A stretch of 64,000 nt of DNA. It comes from Ampelocalamus luodianensis. Its lineage: Eukaryota; Streptophyta; Magnoliopsida; Poales; Poaceae. Location of the stretch: NCBI GenBank assembly GCA_036346255.1, contig CM070628.1, positions 28,039,840 to 28,103,839 on the forward strand. Reading direction: 5' to 3'. The notes under the pieces were generated by a model. The model had not been told where the DNA came from, did no database searches, and saw nothing but the letters and a program-made list of their open reading frames with translations. Shown piece after piece: positions 1 to 11,841 of this stretch (positions are counted from its first letter, which is position 1; every line of letters starts with the position of its first letter). The translations under genes were made by a program, and so were the position numbers.

Positions 1-2705
1 TCTTCTCCGCCTCCGGCCGTCGTGAGCTCATCTCCGTCGACCATTGGGCTCAGCGTCCGCACCGGTTCGTGAGGTCTTTGCGAACCTTGAGTACCACTCA
101 CTCGTCTTGAAACTCATTGGTTTGCTAGATCACACATGCGGCGTCGCGCGCCGTCCGCGTCGCGTCTTGGTGAGCGCCGCCGAAGCTTAGTTAGCGCTAA
201 CCTGTTCTAGAGTCTCGATTGGTGGGCCCTCTTTGGTTAATCACGTTTAAAATCGTTTAATCCAACCGTTGCATTTCACTTTGTGTCTCTGTCATGTGGG
301 CCCGGAATGTCAGTTGGGGTGGTGTAGTGTTATTAATGCGTTTTCTCTGTCGGCAAGCGTATTTCTCTGTGAGTATATGTTAGAAGTACACTTTGATATG
401 TCAAAGACGTATTCTTTGAATACGCCTTCGACGTCACTTTAGGCGGGTGCACTGTCCTGGTCAGCGTTCGCGCGGGCCCGCTGTCAGTGGCTGGGGCTAG
501 CCGTGCGTCGGTAGAAGAAGTATTAAGTGCTTTAGTATTTCTGAAATGCTTTTCTGTTGCACTGTTAATTCATTTAAACTTAGAAAATGCATAACTAATT
601 CAATTTTTATCCAAATTGTATGAAACAGTCTTTGTTAATTTTCATTTTAAGTGTGCTATTTGATAAAATTAACTTCACCCATGTCTCTGTAGCAAAAATC
701 TGTTAGCTAATAAAATGATGTCTTATGTATCTTCTAAATTAGAAAATGCATATCTCTTCCAATAATTGTCCAAATTAAATGAACCCAATTCTGTAAAATT
801 TCATTTTCAGTATACTAACTATTAGGATAGATTTTATACACTGGTTCTGTTCATGAAAATTTGTTAAGTAATTAACTAGTGACTTGTTGTGTTTTTAGCT
901 TAGAAAATTCATAGAAAATTGCTAATAACTTAAAATGATTTGTTCTCTGTTTCTAAAATTCTGTTATTTCATGCTTAGGCTGCTGTGTGAGTTTTGGCTT
1001 GTTTGATGTTGTTGAATGTTTGAGTTTTGTCGGTGTTATTCGTTCTTATTTGCTTTTATGTTCGATCGTTAGGCTTCGATATTTGCGGCAACCCCGAGGA
1101 CGATCCTCACTTTCATATTGAGCAACGCAATGTGCAAGCGCTTTGATCATGATAATCCCGTGCTTTAAATTCTAATATTTTGTTTCAATTGTATGTATGC
1201 ATTGCTTAATTTGTGTTAAAATGGATTAGTTAAATCAGTAATGCATATCCTGTAGACAAATATTGATCTCTACTACGAGCCTAGGTTATTTGTGTGATTA
1301 GAGATCATTGGATGATTTCTTGTCACTTAGTAGATACGATTTCAATTGCTTAGACATGCTTAGTATCGGTGAATCAAGTGTTATCGACTTTAGTCGGTAA
1401 CCTTGATCACACAAAATTTACTACAACTTTATGTTTCATTTTCTGCTATGTTTAATTGCAAAACTAAAAATGAAAACAAAAATGATTTGGACGCGCACAA
1501 TGGTAAGAATGGTGTGATCTTTTGGGTGTGATCGAAAGGTGCCCGGGTCAATTAAGGACCGAACATCTTGTGAGTGAATTTTTATCCAGCATTTCGGCGC
1601 TAACCACACTAGAGTATATGGGACCTCTCTTGACCTAGTACTTTGGCGTGTATTGGCTCCGGTCGCAGGAGGTCGCGGGAGGGATGGAGGTGGGAGCATG
1701 GTAGTTGTCCAAAAGCTTTATCTGAGTGGGTAGTTGTCTTTCGGCTTTACCATGTAAGCGTATGGTGTTTCTACCCATCGAGCTGCTCGGGTTGATACAC
1801 AATATTGGAAACAGTCTCGTAGGACTTAGTGTGCTTGCATACCTTCTAAGTGTGCTTTGGCTTAAAGGCGATGCGAGGTGTGGGTACAGTGGTACACCTG
1901 CGCAGGTTAAAAACTATTCGAATAGCCTCGCCCTAGGTGATGGACACGCTTGGGTAAGCTTTTCAAGAGTTAGACTACAACATTTAAATTAAAACTTGAT
2001 GGGTGAGTGCGAATGCGGGATTCGTGCTATTGTTAATGGTGACTATTGGGATAGTCACTTCTAGGTTGTTTATCTTTCGCTTTTGTTATTATTATCTTTA
2101 CTGTTATTTCAATCTTAAAAATGAATTGCAAACTTGCCTTTAAAACTGTATTATTATTGCAAATGAAAGTTGGCTTTATGCAAATGAAACATATGGCCTC
2201 CACTAAACAAGCCTGCATGTAGCATATGAACAGTGCGCTAGTTCACACGTCAGTCTTGCGGGTACAAAGACAATCTTTGTACTCAGGTGCTTTGCTTAAT
2301 GTTTTTGTTGCAGAGGAAGAAGGTGAGCCTCAGGGGCCTCACTTACAGTCAGGCTGTCTTTGTCGCTGGGTGACGACTAGGCTTGGCGGTCCTCGGATGC
2401 CTTGTGGGTTGAAGGCACACCGATTGGCTTTGTTTATAGCCATCTTATGGCACTTTTGCTTCCGCTGTCTTTTGTTATTATTTGTGTATCTCGTGGCACA
2501 TCGCCTATATACGTAATATTGTTACTATTTGTTTATCTTCCGTTTGTAGTGTAATGTTTGGACTCTATGTTGAATGGAGTTGATGTCTAATTTTGTAACG
2601 CAGGTGCGTATCGCTTTCGGAAGTATACATATCTCGAGGATCGCTTTATTTGATTTGTGATGCTAGGACCGGTGGTTGGTTAAGCATTACAAGCCAAATA
2701 AACCG
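1..2705 (-). repeat. Right end of a long LTR-like unit, cut by the window edge
   Basis: This non-coding stretch matches the right part of unit I (about 44000-45865) in the same orientation and the left part of unit K (32467-34900) in reverse. Shared landmarks are the block around 1040-1120, the CTTAGTAGATACG block near 1330, a GTACTTTGGCGTGT block near 1640 and the closing AAATAAACCGGGTCTC at 2690-2705. The left end lies outside the window. The expected CTCACA terminus reads CTCTAAA, so the exact end and TSD are uncertain. By analogy with gypsy element C, whose primer site fixes its orientation, the sense strand is minus. The open frames here are short and resemble no known protein. Confidence 0.7.
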
Positions 2706-3301
2706 GGTCTCTAAATAGGGTGACTGTGCCAACTATCTTTCAGAGATCAGCAGTGGTTAATAGAAGTGCGGAATAACGTGTGGAAATCCATGTAACGATC
2801 ATATTATGTGTATGATTTCAATTATTCCTGTCGATTTAACCTAAAGAGGTCCCGCGGTAGGGTCTTCTGAATACTTACACTTATGATTAATCCAATAGTA
2901 TGTCACATATTTGACTCATTCTCAAAACCTTAAGGTACCTTCGATACATCTGCTTAACTACTTATTTTACACGTCCTTTGTGGTGTTGACCAGACCTAAG
3001 GACACAACATGAGTCAAAACATTGTCCAGGCTGCCTTATCTGTCTTCTTGGCCAGGGACTATCTCTACGGTGGTTTTGATGGTTGCGATGCTTACAGTTG
3101 TGCGGGAAAAATCCGTTGTTGGAGTTCCCTTGCCTTGGCGATCAATCGCTGCAGAGGGCACTCCTTGGGACAGTGGTCGTGTCTTTCGCAAAGATGACAA
3201 GTGACCCTGCTTGTCGGGCAATCTCTTGGTGGGTGGTCTTCGTTGCAGTTGGGATAGTTGGTGCTACACTGGTTGCTATAGTGCCTTTCCTTACCACTAC
3301 A

Positions 3302-3673
3302 TCAGGCCTTGATCTTCATGATCAACTTGCTCCTTTTCTTTAGATGGCATTTCCGAGCGAAGTGCCCCGCTTCACCACATTTGAAGCAAAGATGTTTTGG
3401 CCTTTTTCGCTCCTCGGGGCAGTGGGATACAGAGTGGCCCACCTGGCCGTGTTTAGAACACGCGGTAGGGCATGGAATCTCAACTGTCATGCGGTGGCGC
3501 TTAAGGGTCTTGCCTAGGCAGTCAGGGCCAGGGTTGGCATCCTTTGACGGGGCTTGGTGTTGACCTTGTATGCTTGTTAGGTTGGTCTTGCCGTCTGTTG
3601 GTGCTTTCAACAAAGAATAAAGGAAAATCATGAGATAGGGAAAAGATTGCGGAGGTAAGGTAACTAAACCCAT
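3302..3673 (-). pseudogene. Gag C-terminal fragment with two zinc knuckles
   Basis: A 123-residue frame. Residues 96-109 form a canonical retroviral-type knuckle, C-X2-C-X4-H-X4-C (CFKCGEAGHFARKC). Residues 72-85 form a second with the same spacing, but its second Cys is His (CSKHGQVGHSVSHC). In LTR retrotransposons these knuckles bind element RNA and lie at the C-terminal, nucleocapsid end of Gag. A basic tail (KKRSK) follows the second knuckle. The N-terminal capsid part is not recognisable in this frame, and the ATG at 3673 is probably not the original start. The position next to a minus-strand primer site fits gag. I infer a Ty3/gypsy element but cannot name the family. Confidence 0.65.
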
Positions 3674-4156
3674 TTCCCTTTAAAACTTAGGATTTTAATA
3701 TACGAAAAGCCGGGAGGCTCAACCAAATCACACAAATATTTTAAAACAAGCTTTTCTGTGACTGCAAAATCGATGCCAATGGGGCAAAACAGGCAGTACA
3801 TAGGTTCCAAATGAATTCTTACAATAGTACATCGTCTACTCGCGGCATCACACATGGGGGTGCACAATTCTGCGCACAAAGGTTACTCCAAATGAGATTG
3901 TCCTAACCTTAATAAGCTATCACGTTCTTTAACTTAGATTTTTGAAGTTTAGATAAGGGGAGAGACAACCAATCACCTTTCGAAATTAAAAGCAAATCCA
4001 TACAGGTAAGAGAGAGTAACCTTTAAGAGGGATGCAAATGAGCAATACTACTTATATTTTTCACAAAGCTTTTGTTAGGCGGAGATAGGTTTTGAAAACT
4101 TCCACTAATGAAACTAATCGGCCATGCTAACTAGGGTCACGACCTAGAGTCGATAT

Positions 4157-4168
4157 GCTCTCATACCA
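4157..4168 (-). promoter_or_regulatory. tRNA-Met(i)-type primer binding site of element D
   Basis: The plus strand reads GCTCTCATACCA. The minus strand is therefore TGGTATGAGAGC, one base different from the initiator-tRNA-Met complement TGGTATCAGAGC found intact in element C. It sits three bases from the LTR start TGTCGGACCCC. Confidence 0.55.
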
Positions 4169-4171
4169 AGC

Positions 4172-4329
4172 TGTCGGACCCCAAATTTTTAACTTGGGAC
4201 CCACTATGTATAGTTGTGCCATTCCCTGGATTAGTAGCTGACACACACACACACACACACAGTTACATTGTTGGTTCAAACACATATCTCAAAAATGTAA
4301 AGGTATTGTATAATATTAAACAAAGCGTA
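4172..4329 (-). repeat. Start of an LTR of element D, interrupted by a solo LTR
   Basis: It begins TGTCGGACCCC next to the primer-site motif and contains an (AC)10 microsatellite at 4241-4260. At 4329 it is interrupted by a solo LTR and resumes at 6687. How far this LTR extends to the right could not be determined. Confidence 0.5.
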
Positions 4330-6681
4330 TGTAACACCCCAGCTCCACATGAGCCTAGAATGCTACAAGAATTAAACTAACTAGAACATTCTATAAATTT
4401 TTCGACAGAACTTCCTTTGTATGAACAACAAAATCGAGGTATTAACAGATGACCATGTCATTTATTATTATTTCTATAATCCAAATCTTTCATGCATATG
4501 AAATAATCAAACGATTGTAAACAATTCACATCATTCTCATAACCATGAATAATCCAACAACTAACATCATAAAACATCCATAGATAGTCTCCACACAGTT
4601 ACTTATTCCTAAGTGTAACCAAATAGCAATTGCATAACTGTTGTGAGGTAGTGCGTGCTTTCCAATGCCTACTCCCTCCCATGCATGACGTTCTTGCCCG
4701 AAGTACCTATAACAAGACAAAGCAAGGGTGAGCCATACGACTCAGCAAGTATCAACAAGGTTGCAACATTCATAAAGACATAACATCTAAAAACAACTTT
4801 ACTCAACACCGTTAAGACATTACAAATATTCAAATGATGATAATGCTATGCACTCTTTGATCTTTATCTCGTTTCGCATTTTACCGGTAATGCGGGGTAT
4901 TCATCCGTCAATGAATACCCATGCACGTGCTTCTCCACACAGGGACCAAGAGCCTATACATCACTTGTATAGGGACCTTTGCCCGTCATCACAATGACGG
5001 GGACCTCTGTATCCATTGCCCACATTCCATGAATGCGGGGACCTCAAGCCTGTCATTACATATGCGGGGACCTCAACATTGTGCTCTTGGTCACCACGTG
5101 ACCAAGTCTCAAAATGCTCCAACATGCATATGAACTACAACATCATATTTCCAATATCATAACTCAATATGTAGTCGGTATGTAAACAATAGCATCTTGA
5201 AGGAACCTTAAACATAACTCGCAAGCATTAACACAACTAGAATCATCTCCACAACACATTCACATGGCAATGATGAACAATACACCACTCAATCATGACA
5301 TGCAACCAATACTACACATAAACCGAATACTTGCCTCAACCGCGCGAGAGCGGCGGCGAAGTGGGTGCTGCCCTTGGGATCTCGCTGCCACCTGGACAAG
5401 AAGATAACCCCAAACTAAGAATAGCATACTGGACCAAAATCATACATCACATTACAATCGAAATCGCTAATCTTCTTATCACGTCTAGCTTTTCTAATTT
5501 CTAGCGATCGGTCACTGCGGACAGCAGACTTCAAAAATTCATAACTTTCTGCTCAGGAGTCCAAATAGGATGATCTTGGACAATCTGAAAAGGTAATTGA
5601 AATGTCTAAATAAACTTAGTTGGGGAGACCCTCTGATTCGGCCATCTACCAGACCTACCAATCTATTTAATCAGAGCAAACATTTCACGTCGGGTTTCTG
5701 GACAGCGACAAAGAAACTATCATAACTTTCTCTACGTTCGTCCGAATTCAGTGATCTTTAGCTTTCCTGAAAGCTAAGAGGATTAGCCTCATTTTTCGTT
5801 ATGGTGAGACCCTCTGGAAACCCCTCTAAATATGCGCTTCTATTAGGTTAACTAACACTAGCAAATCTGCTTCTCTCCAGAAACACAGAAATACTAATAA
5901 ATTCATAACTTTGGCTACCAAAGTCCGAATGACTTGATTCTTGTCGGAAATGAAAGGTAACTACGATAGCTACAACTTTCTAGGAGACACACAGACCCAA
6001 ATCTGCCTCTAACCTAATCAAAACCGACAAACTTCACTGCTGCAGAATATCGACGAACTGACATCCGAAAATTAGACAACTAGAAATTGACCTAAAGCAA
6101 AGAACCACGGGTTACCCTTGCCGAAACGAAGAGAGTACACAGCGGGGATGATGACCACCACGCTTCCGCTGCGGATCCCTTCTTCTCCCTCTTCTTCTCT
6201 TCTCTTCCCCCTCTCCTTCTTCCTTCTCTTCCTTTCTCCTTCTTCTTCCTCCTTGGCCGGCTGCAATGGAGCTCCTTCTCCACCTTGGCCAGCAGCAATG
6301 GAGGTGGTGGGGGAAAGGTTGGAGGGGATGAATGCTACAGTACCATGGTGCTACAGTGCACGTGCTACAGGGGAGTAGGAGCAAGGAGGGAGAGGAGGCG
6401 CGCCAAAGGGAGGAGGAGGAGGAGTGGGCGGCTAGGGTTTGGGGAGGGAAAAAGGGTGCCTCCCCTTGGCGGCCACCTATGGGCCTCATGGGCGGCCGAG
6501 GCCCAGTTGCGCGGTTTTACAAAAAAACCCTTTCTCCTTCCTTGTTTTGATGTTTCTTTGAAGGAAACATTCTCCCGATTTAATTATTCCTTCCCGATTT
6601 AATTATGCTCTCCCGACTAATTCCTTTCAAATACTTTTGGGGCATGACCAATTCCTTTCGAATACTTTTGGGGGCATTACA
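4330..6681 (-). mobile_element. Solo LTR of a gypsy element (A/C-related family)
   Basis: The ends are TGTAACACCCC and GGGGCATTACA, flanked on both sides by the 5-bp duplication gcgta (4325-4329 and 6682-6686), so this is one complete LTR with no internal region. It shares blocks with the LTRs of A and C: the GAGCCT..AATGCTAC start, the CTCCCTCCCATG block, a GACTCAGCAAGTATCAACAAG block, short repeats around 'cataacttt', and a CT-rich stretch followed by GGCTAGGGTTTGGGG. The open frames at 6072-6602 are products of the CT/GA-rich stretch. Solo LTRs arise by recombination between the two LTRs of one element. Confidence 0.85.
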
Positions 6682-6686
6682 GCGTA

Positions 6687-6949
6687 AATATACCTTACGA
6701 CTTTTGACTTGCAATGTGGTGACCGGGCCAACTATCTTCGAGATCAAGAATGTTAATAGAAGTACGGAATAACATGTGGAAATCCCTCATGATGTACCCA
6801 CCGACAGTCGACTGTGGGCTCACGACCTAGTTCTAGGCCTACTTGATCTGCAGTTTTGAGCAGTACCTATAGCCAGCCCACTACAGGCCTACGACCAGGT
6901 AATGGCTGATGGTTGAGGCCATGTCGGCAGGGATCATCAGTTTAAGTCT
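6687..6949. repeat. Resumed host element after the solo LTR, with a repeated 75-bp block
   Basis: After the TSD the interrupted sequence continues. The block at 6715-6785, including CCAACTATCTT and TTAATAGAAGT, matches 2718-2795 closely and then diverges. The start TGTGGTGACC resembles the start of unit E, but no matching TSD was found, so I do not call an element boundary. Confidence 0.4.
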
Positions 6950-7690
6950 ACGACCACACTTGGTTATGGAAGTAGATCCCGAGAAGGTCCTGTAGTGGTT
7001 CTGGAGAGATCCTGGAGTGGTTTTGAAGAGGTCGGGGTATTCTTGGACCATTCACATAACCATGCAAGCTCAAAACAGACCTACGGTCAGGTCCATAGTT
7101 ATGAACATACTTGGTCGAGAAAGGAAATCTAGGAAGGTCTTGGAGAGGTCTAGAAGGTCCTAGAGAGGTCCTGGAGTAATTTTGAAGAGGTCCTGGAGTG
7201 ATCTTGAAGAAGTCTCGGAGTGGTCTTGAAGAGGTCATGTGGAAGTCCTATGGTGGTTTCGTGGAGATCCTCGAGTGGTCCTAAAGAGGTCAAGGGAGAT
7301 CCTAAGGGGAGGTCCTGAGGAGGTCGAGGAAGGTCAAGGATGATCTAGATGAGCTCAGGGGAGATCTTGGACGGTCCAGATGAACCAAGGGAGGTCCCGG
7401 ATGTCTCAGATAGTTCAGATGAAGTCAGGGGAGGTCCTGAACGGTTCAGATGAAATCAGAGAGGTCCTGAATGATCCAAATGATATCAAGGGAGGTCCTG
7501 AATAGTTCAGATAAGATCAGGGAGGTCCTGAACGGTTCGGATGAGTCCACGTGGGTGTTCCTAAAGAGGTCGTGGGAGGTCCTGAGGAGGTCTCAGAGAA
7601 GGTCTTGGAGAGGTCCAAGAGGAGATCCTAGAGAGGTCCAGGGAGATTCTAAGGAGGTCTTGGAGAGCCATAGGAGGTCCTAGGACACCT
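6950..7690. repeat. GAGGTC-rich degenerate tandem repeats
   Basis: Imperfect tandem copies centred on GAGGTCCTGGAG. Around 7150-7240 the unit is about 22 bp; between about 7380 and 7545 it lengthens to about 31 bp (GGGAGGTCCTGAACGGTTCA plus a variable part). Copies differ by many substitutions, so the array is old. The frames at 6948-7238 and 7471-7683 come from the repeat and are not genes. Confidence 0.75.
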
Positions 7691-10057
7691 AGAAGCGGTT
7701 GTAGACTAACTGAGGTGATCGTAAGACAATTATTTAGTGGTAGTAAACCAACTGATCCTAAAACTTGTTCCTTGTGAATAGTACCCTATGTGAACAGTGC
7801 CACCGCAATATAATATCTTTATATATGCCAGGCTGTGCAGCCAAGTGTTTTACAAAAGATCCAAGAAAGCAAAAATCTTACAAAAGACATAGTAGCAAAA
7901 CGAAGATAAGTGCAGAGGCAGAATAAGTTGTGGTGGATCCATTCACTCTACCCATAGGCAAGTGATCAATGGAGTCCCAACCTAAGCTTCATCACCTTCA
8001 ACACCATCCGGTTTAGCCTCTGTGAAGTACTGGTAGGGGTCTTGATCACTTGGGTCTGAAAAGATTATAATGGCAGAGCCTGAGTACACAATCATACTCG
8101 CTAGCCAACACACAATGCAATTTTATAGATGTAGCGCTAGTCAAGGGGAGGTTGAGGTTCTTTTATTTGCACAAAGCCAACTTTGAATTAGATTTAGTAG
8201 AAAATCCTGAGACTTAGCATTTTTACAAGCTGGTTTCAGAAATGAGTTTTCATTTGTAAAGTACTAGTGGAGGTCCAACCTCCTATACCATTGAATGCTC
8301 CATCCACTCAATGCTCGGGCTATCCCGTAATTACCACTGATCCCCGACCAAGCATTCTCAAAACCCCTAGGGTCCCACCCCATTCTTTCTTTCCATCACA
8401 AGTGGTTTTATAAAAATGAAAACTATATCCAGCAAGTTCTCAGCACCGCTCTTGACCATGAGCACAGCTATCTAGATAGTTCTCTTACTCTGCAGAGTTC
8501 GCACACTTTACCCACAAGTGACAATCTCCTTGATATATACACATGTTTCCTTAGACATGTGAATCAAGGGGAGATCACCACAAGGCCTTTACAATGCTCA
8601 ACCTCGACGCAACCCCACTCGCTAAGATTTCCACCGCCTGGTGCCATGCACTTCCAGGAGGCCCCCTCTTGCACCGTGTGGTTTCACTGTGGCTTCTTTC
8701 CCCTTTACCCATGCCACATTCCCCCGATGGCGAAGCCACTCCGAGAAGAGCAAATTAGTTAGCCTGGTCGTACCCATAATAGACTTGTGTTTGCACTGTT
8801 TTTACATAAGAGGTCATCACCAGATTCAGTCTTTAAGCGACTCGGGCGGTACATCCACATACCAACCATCACTCGTGCCCCCGGCACCAGCCACTCTTTC
8901 CAGCCGCCTAAGTCAAAAACAATTTTCAAATTTTATTTGTTTTGAAATAACCTTTTTCTCAACATACCAGCCAAGCTCCCAGCCTTACTGCCCCAAACCA
9001 TTTTCCAAAGTTTTTAATGGTTGTGGTCGGGCAATTTAATGCCCGCGTGACATTGTATCTAAGCAAGGCTAAGCATGACACTTAGGTAAAGACTTATCAG
9101 CTAGTATGTATTCCATTAAGTCTAGGGTGACAAAGGATAGTGTCCAAGTTCAAGGGTTGAAAGTTTATACACAATTACAGTTAAGGCATTAACTATGAGC
9201 TAGACCAATTTAGCTTGATAAAACATAGCAATGCAGTTTCATAGTTTAAAGCAATATAGTTTGCAAAAGGTAGGTGCAATATGGTCAAAGTGTTGACTCG
9301 CCTTGGCTGATGTTCTGGCAATCTCGTCCTGGTTGGGGTTGTTGCTCCAACATATCTCCAAATGCTAATTACGCATGACGCGATTGAACTCCAGAACGAC
9401 TGAAATAACCAAATAAAATCCAATGAATCCAAATACATTCAACACAGAACACTTCGGATGAGAGCAACATATCTAAAGGCAATTCAACATAACGACTATG
9501 GGAAGAAAGGCTCACGACTGGGAATTGGTGGTGAGGAAATTTATGACCAGGAGATGGATGTAGAGGCTACCGTGGTCGAAGGAGCTATAGTGATTATGGA
9601 GAGATTCCCTGGAGTCGTGACATGAGAGTAGGTCCTGGTGGAGTTAGTGGGTGCATGGAGCATAGGTCGTGCGACCCTATGTGTAGGTGGCTTATTTAAG
9701 CCGAGTACTATTTGTTAAAGGAAGTGAAGCACAAATAGAGATTGAGTGACTCAATCCTATCAGGGAACAATTCCAGATCAAAGTAGACAACTCAGAAGAG
9801 AGCGAATGTCCATAGGAGCATTCCTCAATGGTTACCTATGTGGGAGAGATCACTTGGTTAGGTAATACTTCCAAATATGCTTTCGGGTTATGAATGGTAC
9901 TTGAGGTCAGCCTTTATTGCTGGTACCGAGCACATATGTAACTTTATACATATGGAAAGGTCTTAGACGAGAAGCCTTAGACCTATTGTGGTCGGACTCG
10001 GTGGTTGAACTGGTAGAGACTTAATGGTCGAGGGTCTGTGGTTGTAGAGGAATACGA
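7691..10057. other. Non-coding LTR-like DNA
   Basis: I see no gene. The stretch around 9060-9400 shares wording with F (about 11950-12260) and E (14930-15190): a GGCTAAGCA block, TCTAGGGTGACAAA and a later CTTGCCTTGG-type block. It is probably part of a related long LTR. The frames at 8559-9039 show no recognisable domain. Confidence 0.4.
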
Positions 10058-10505
10058 CTTGGAGGTCGTGAAAGTATATTGTGTCTTGGAGAGGTCGTGG
10101 AGACACCGTGAACTAGGGAGGTCGTGAAGATACTCTGACCTGGGGAGGTCGTGGAGATACTGTTATAAGAGGAGGTCTTTGGAAGTATGTTACCAGGGGA
10201 GGTCCGGGAATCACTGTAGCTAGGGGAGGTCTTAAAAACACTGTGACCTAGGGAGGTCTTGGGAGTACTGTGATCTGGGAGGTTGTGGAGGTACTGTGAT
10301 CTGGGGAGGTCGTGGAGGTACTGTTGACCTGGGGAGGTCGTGGAGGTACTGTTGACCTGGGGAGGCCCTATAAGCATTATGATGAGGGGAGGTCATGGGA
10401 GGCGCTGTGACCTGGGGAGGTTGTAAGAGTGTTATGACCAGGGGAGGTCTTGTGAAGGTAAGGATCTGGGGAGGTCGTGAGAGGGTTAAGACCTAGGGAG
10501 GATAG
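10058..10505. repeat. 26-28-bp minisatellite, about 15 copies
   Basis: Tandem units of consensus CTGGGGAGGTCGTGGAGGTA plus CTGTTGAC. Two adjacent copies near 10310-10365 are almost identical; the others diverge or vary by 1-2 bases in length. The 118-residue minus-strand frame at 10021-10377 repeats TTSPGQ-like words only because of the repeat period. Confidence 0.8.
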
Positions 10506-10690
10506 TTTTTGCAAAATGGAAGGTCATGACCCAAAGGGTGGTCCTTGCAAAATGGAGGGTCATGACCCAGAGGGTTGTCTTTGTAAAATAGAAGGTCTCG
10601 ACTAGGGGGTGATCTTTGTAAAATAGGAGGTCACGCCCAGAGGGTGGTCTTGACCAATAATGTGGTCTTTGTAAAAAGGAAGATCGGGGA
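10506..10690. repeat. About 36-bp minisatellite, 5-6 copies
   Basis: Tandem units of the form TGGTCTTTGTAAAATGGA, AGGTCATGACCCAGAGGG, directly after the 28-bp array. The word GGTCATGACC is a short palindrome in the better-preserved copies. Confidence 0.7.
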
Positions 10691-11841
10691 AGTGTTAACC
10701 ATGCGTAGTCGAATGAGAGAAGTATTCGACTACCTAGCGGTGGTCGAAAGAACAAAGGTTTGACTTTATTGACATATTCGAATGAACCAATGAAAGGACC
10801 AAATGGAGAACCAGAAGAACATTAGAGAAAGAACAAGGTAGCTCGGCTAGGAGGAGCATCTGGCCACAAGGGACTTATTGGTACTAGGCTGGGGGAAATG
10901 AACTAGCCAGAGTGGGGCTGGCGACGTGGACCATGACTATGTAAGAAGCTCCACGCTGCAACAGTGGCTTGAGGGAGGAGGTAGACTTCAACCTCCAAGG
11001 TTTCCTCGGGGAAGCAGGTGGCTGGTCCTTCAAGGTTGTCTTGTGGTCTTCTGGTCGGAGAGGAGGAAGAGCGACGGCGTTGGCAGCTCATGTGAATCAG
11101 AGAGTGGGTTCAATGGATGAGCGTATTGTGGGTTATGGGTGAGAGCAGATACCCACAACGCAGAGGGTACCTTATCGAGGGGTGACAACGGTGAAGGTGG
11201 TGATGTGGCGAGGCTTGGCTGAGGCAAGCGCTTGCGCCAGATTGGAGCTCAAGCTTACTAGGAGGAGTAATAAAGTGAGGCTAACACTCGAAATTGCAAG
11301 GAAAGCAATAAGGGTCTTGGAGCAACTATGTACATGCACCTTGGCACAATTGACGAGGAGGAGTGGTTGGTGCAGTTGACGGTATGGGCAGCACAGGGTA
11401 GCAGAATGACATACTAGATGACTGCTATTAATGGCTTGTCAGACCACCCCGTGCTGGAGCTTCCTCTTGGTGCATGCAGCGCACCGGTGAGGAGGCACGA
11501 TTGCCCTGATCTCCAGTTAGGGAGGTCCGACTGCAATTGGTTTGGACCTGGTGCTGGTCGGAGGAACAGGAAAGGAGGAGCACGGGAGTGAGTGAGTCGG
11601 ACCAGGCATTAGGCTGACTGGCCCTTAGCCCAAAGGGGAAACAAGGAGAAGGAAGGAAAACTAGAAAGACTTGGGTGAAGACAAAATGACAGGGCGATAT
11701 ATAAAATCATGAGAGCAAAAGAGATGCAAAATGTCCTCAAGCAAATCTCAAAGATGCACGCGAACGGAACAACAAAAGGCATTGTACAAAAAGTTTTAAA
11801 AATCCCTCATTTTTACAATTATGAGTTTTTGGGCTATTACA
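10691..11841. other. Non-coding LTR-like DNA ending GGGCTATTACA
   Basis: No gene is visible. The right end, GGGCTATTACA, resembles the ends of the long LTR-like units (GGGGCTGTTACA in E, GGGGATGTTACA in K) and may be the end of a related unit starting somewhere left of 9 kb. The following aacac is not found before any convincing start, so the unit is not closed. Confidence 0.35.

Larger units (their letters stand above)
2706..4171 (-). mobile_element. Gag-bearing internal region of a gypsy-type element (D)
   Basis: The segment ends at a primer-binding-site-like sequence (4157-4168) directly before an LTR start, which puts the element on the minus strand with gag next to the primer site. A gag zinc-knuckle frame lies at 3302-3673. 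No reverse transcriptase or integrase is recognisable between 2706 and 3300, so pol is lost or lies left of the window. A block of about 75 bp at 2718-2795 recurs at 6715-6785. Confidence 0.55.

Noticed and set aside
6072..6602. Five overlapping frames of 64-125 residues
   Set aside because: They lie in the CT/GA-rich end of a solo LTR, give Ser/Pro or Glu/Arg-rich low-complexity proteins and overlap on both strands.
10021..10377. 118-residue minus-strand frame with repeated TTSPGQ-like words
   Set aside because: It is produced by the 26-28-bp minisatellite; the repeats keep no regular codon frame because unit length varies, and no domain is present.
10058..10505. Possible CRISPR-like array of short repeats
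   Set aside because: There are no distinct spacers; the whole unit is repeated with drift, and the context is plant LTR DNA.
6715..11841. A closed 5.1-kb LTR unit from TGTGGTGACC to GGGCTATTACA
   Set aside because: The ends look right, but the flanks are tgcaa and aacac, so there is no TSD support; left as unresolved LTR-like DNA.
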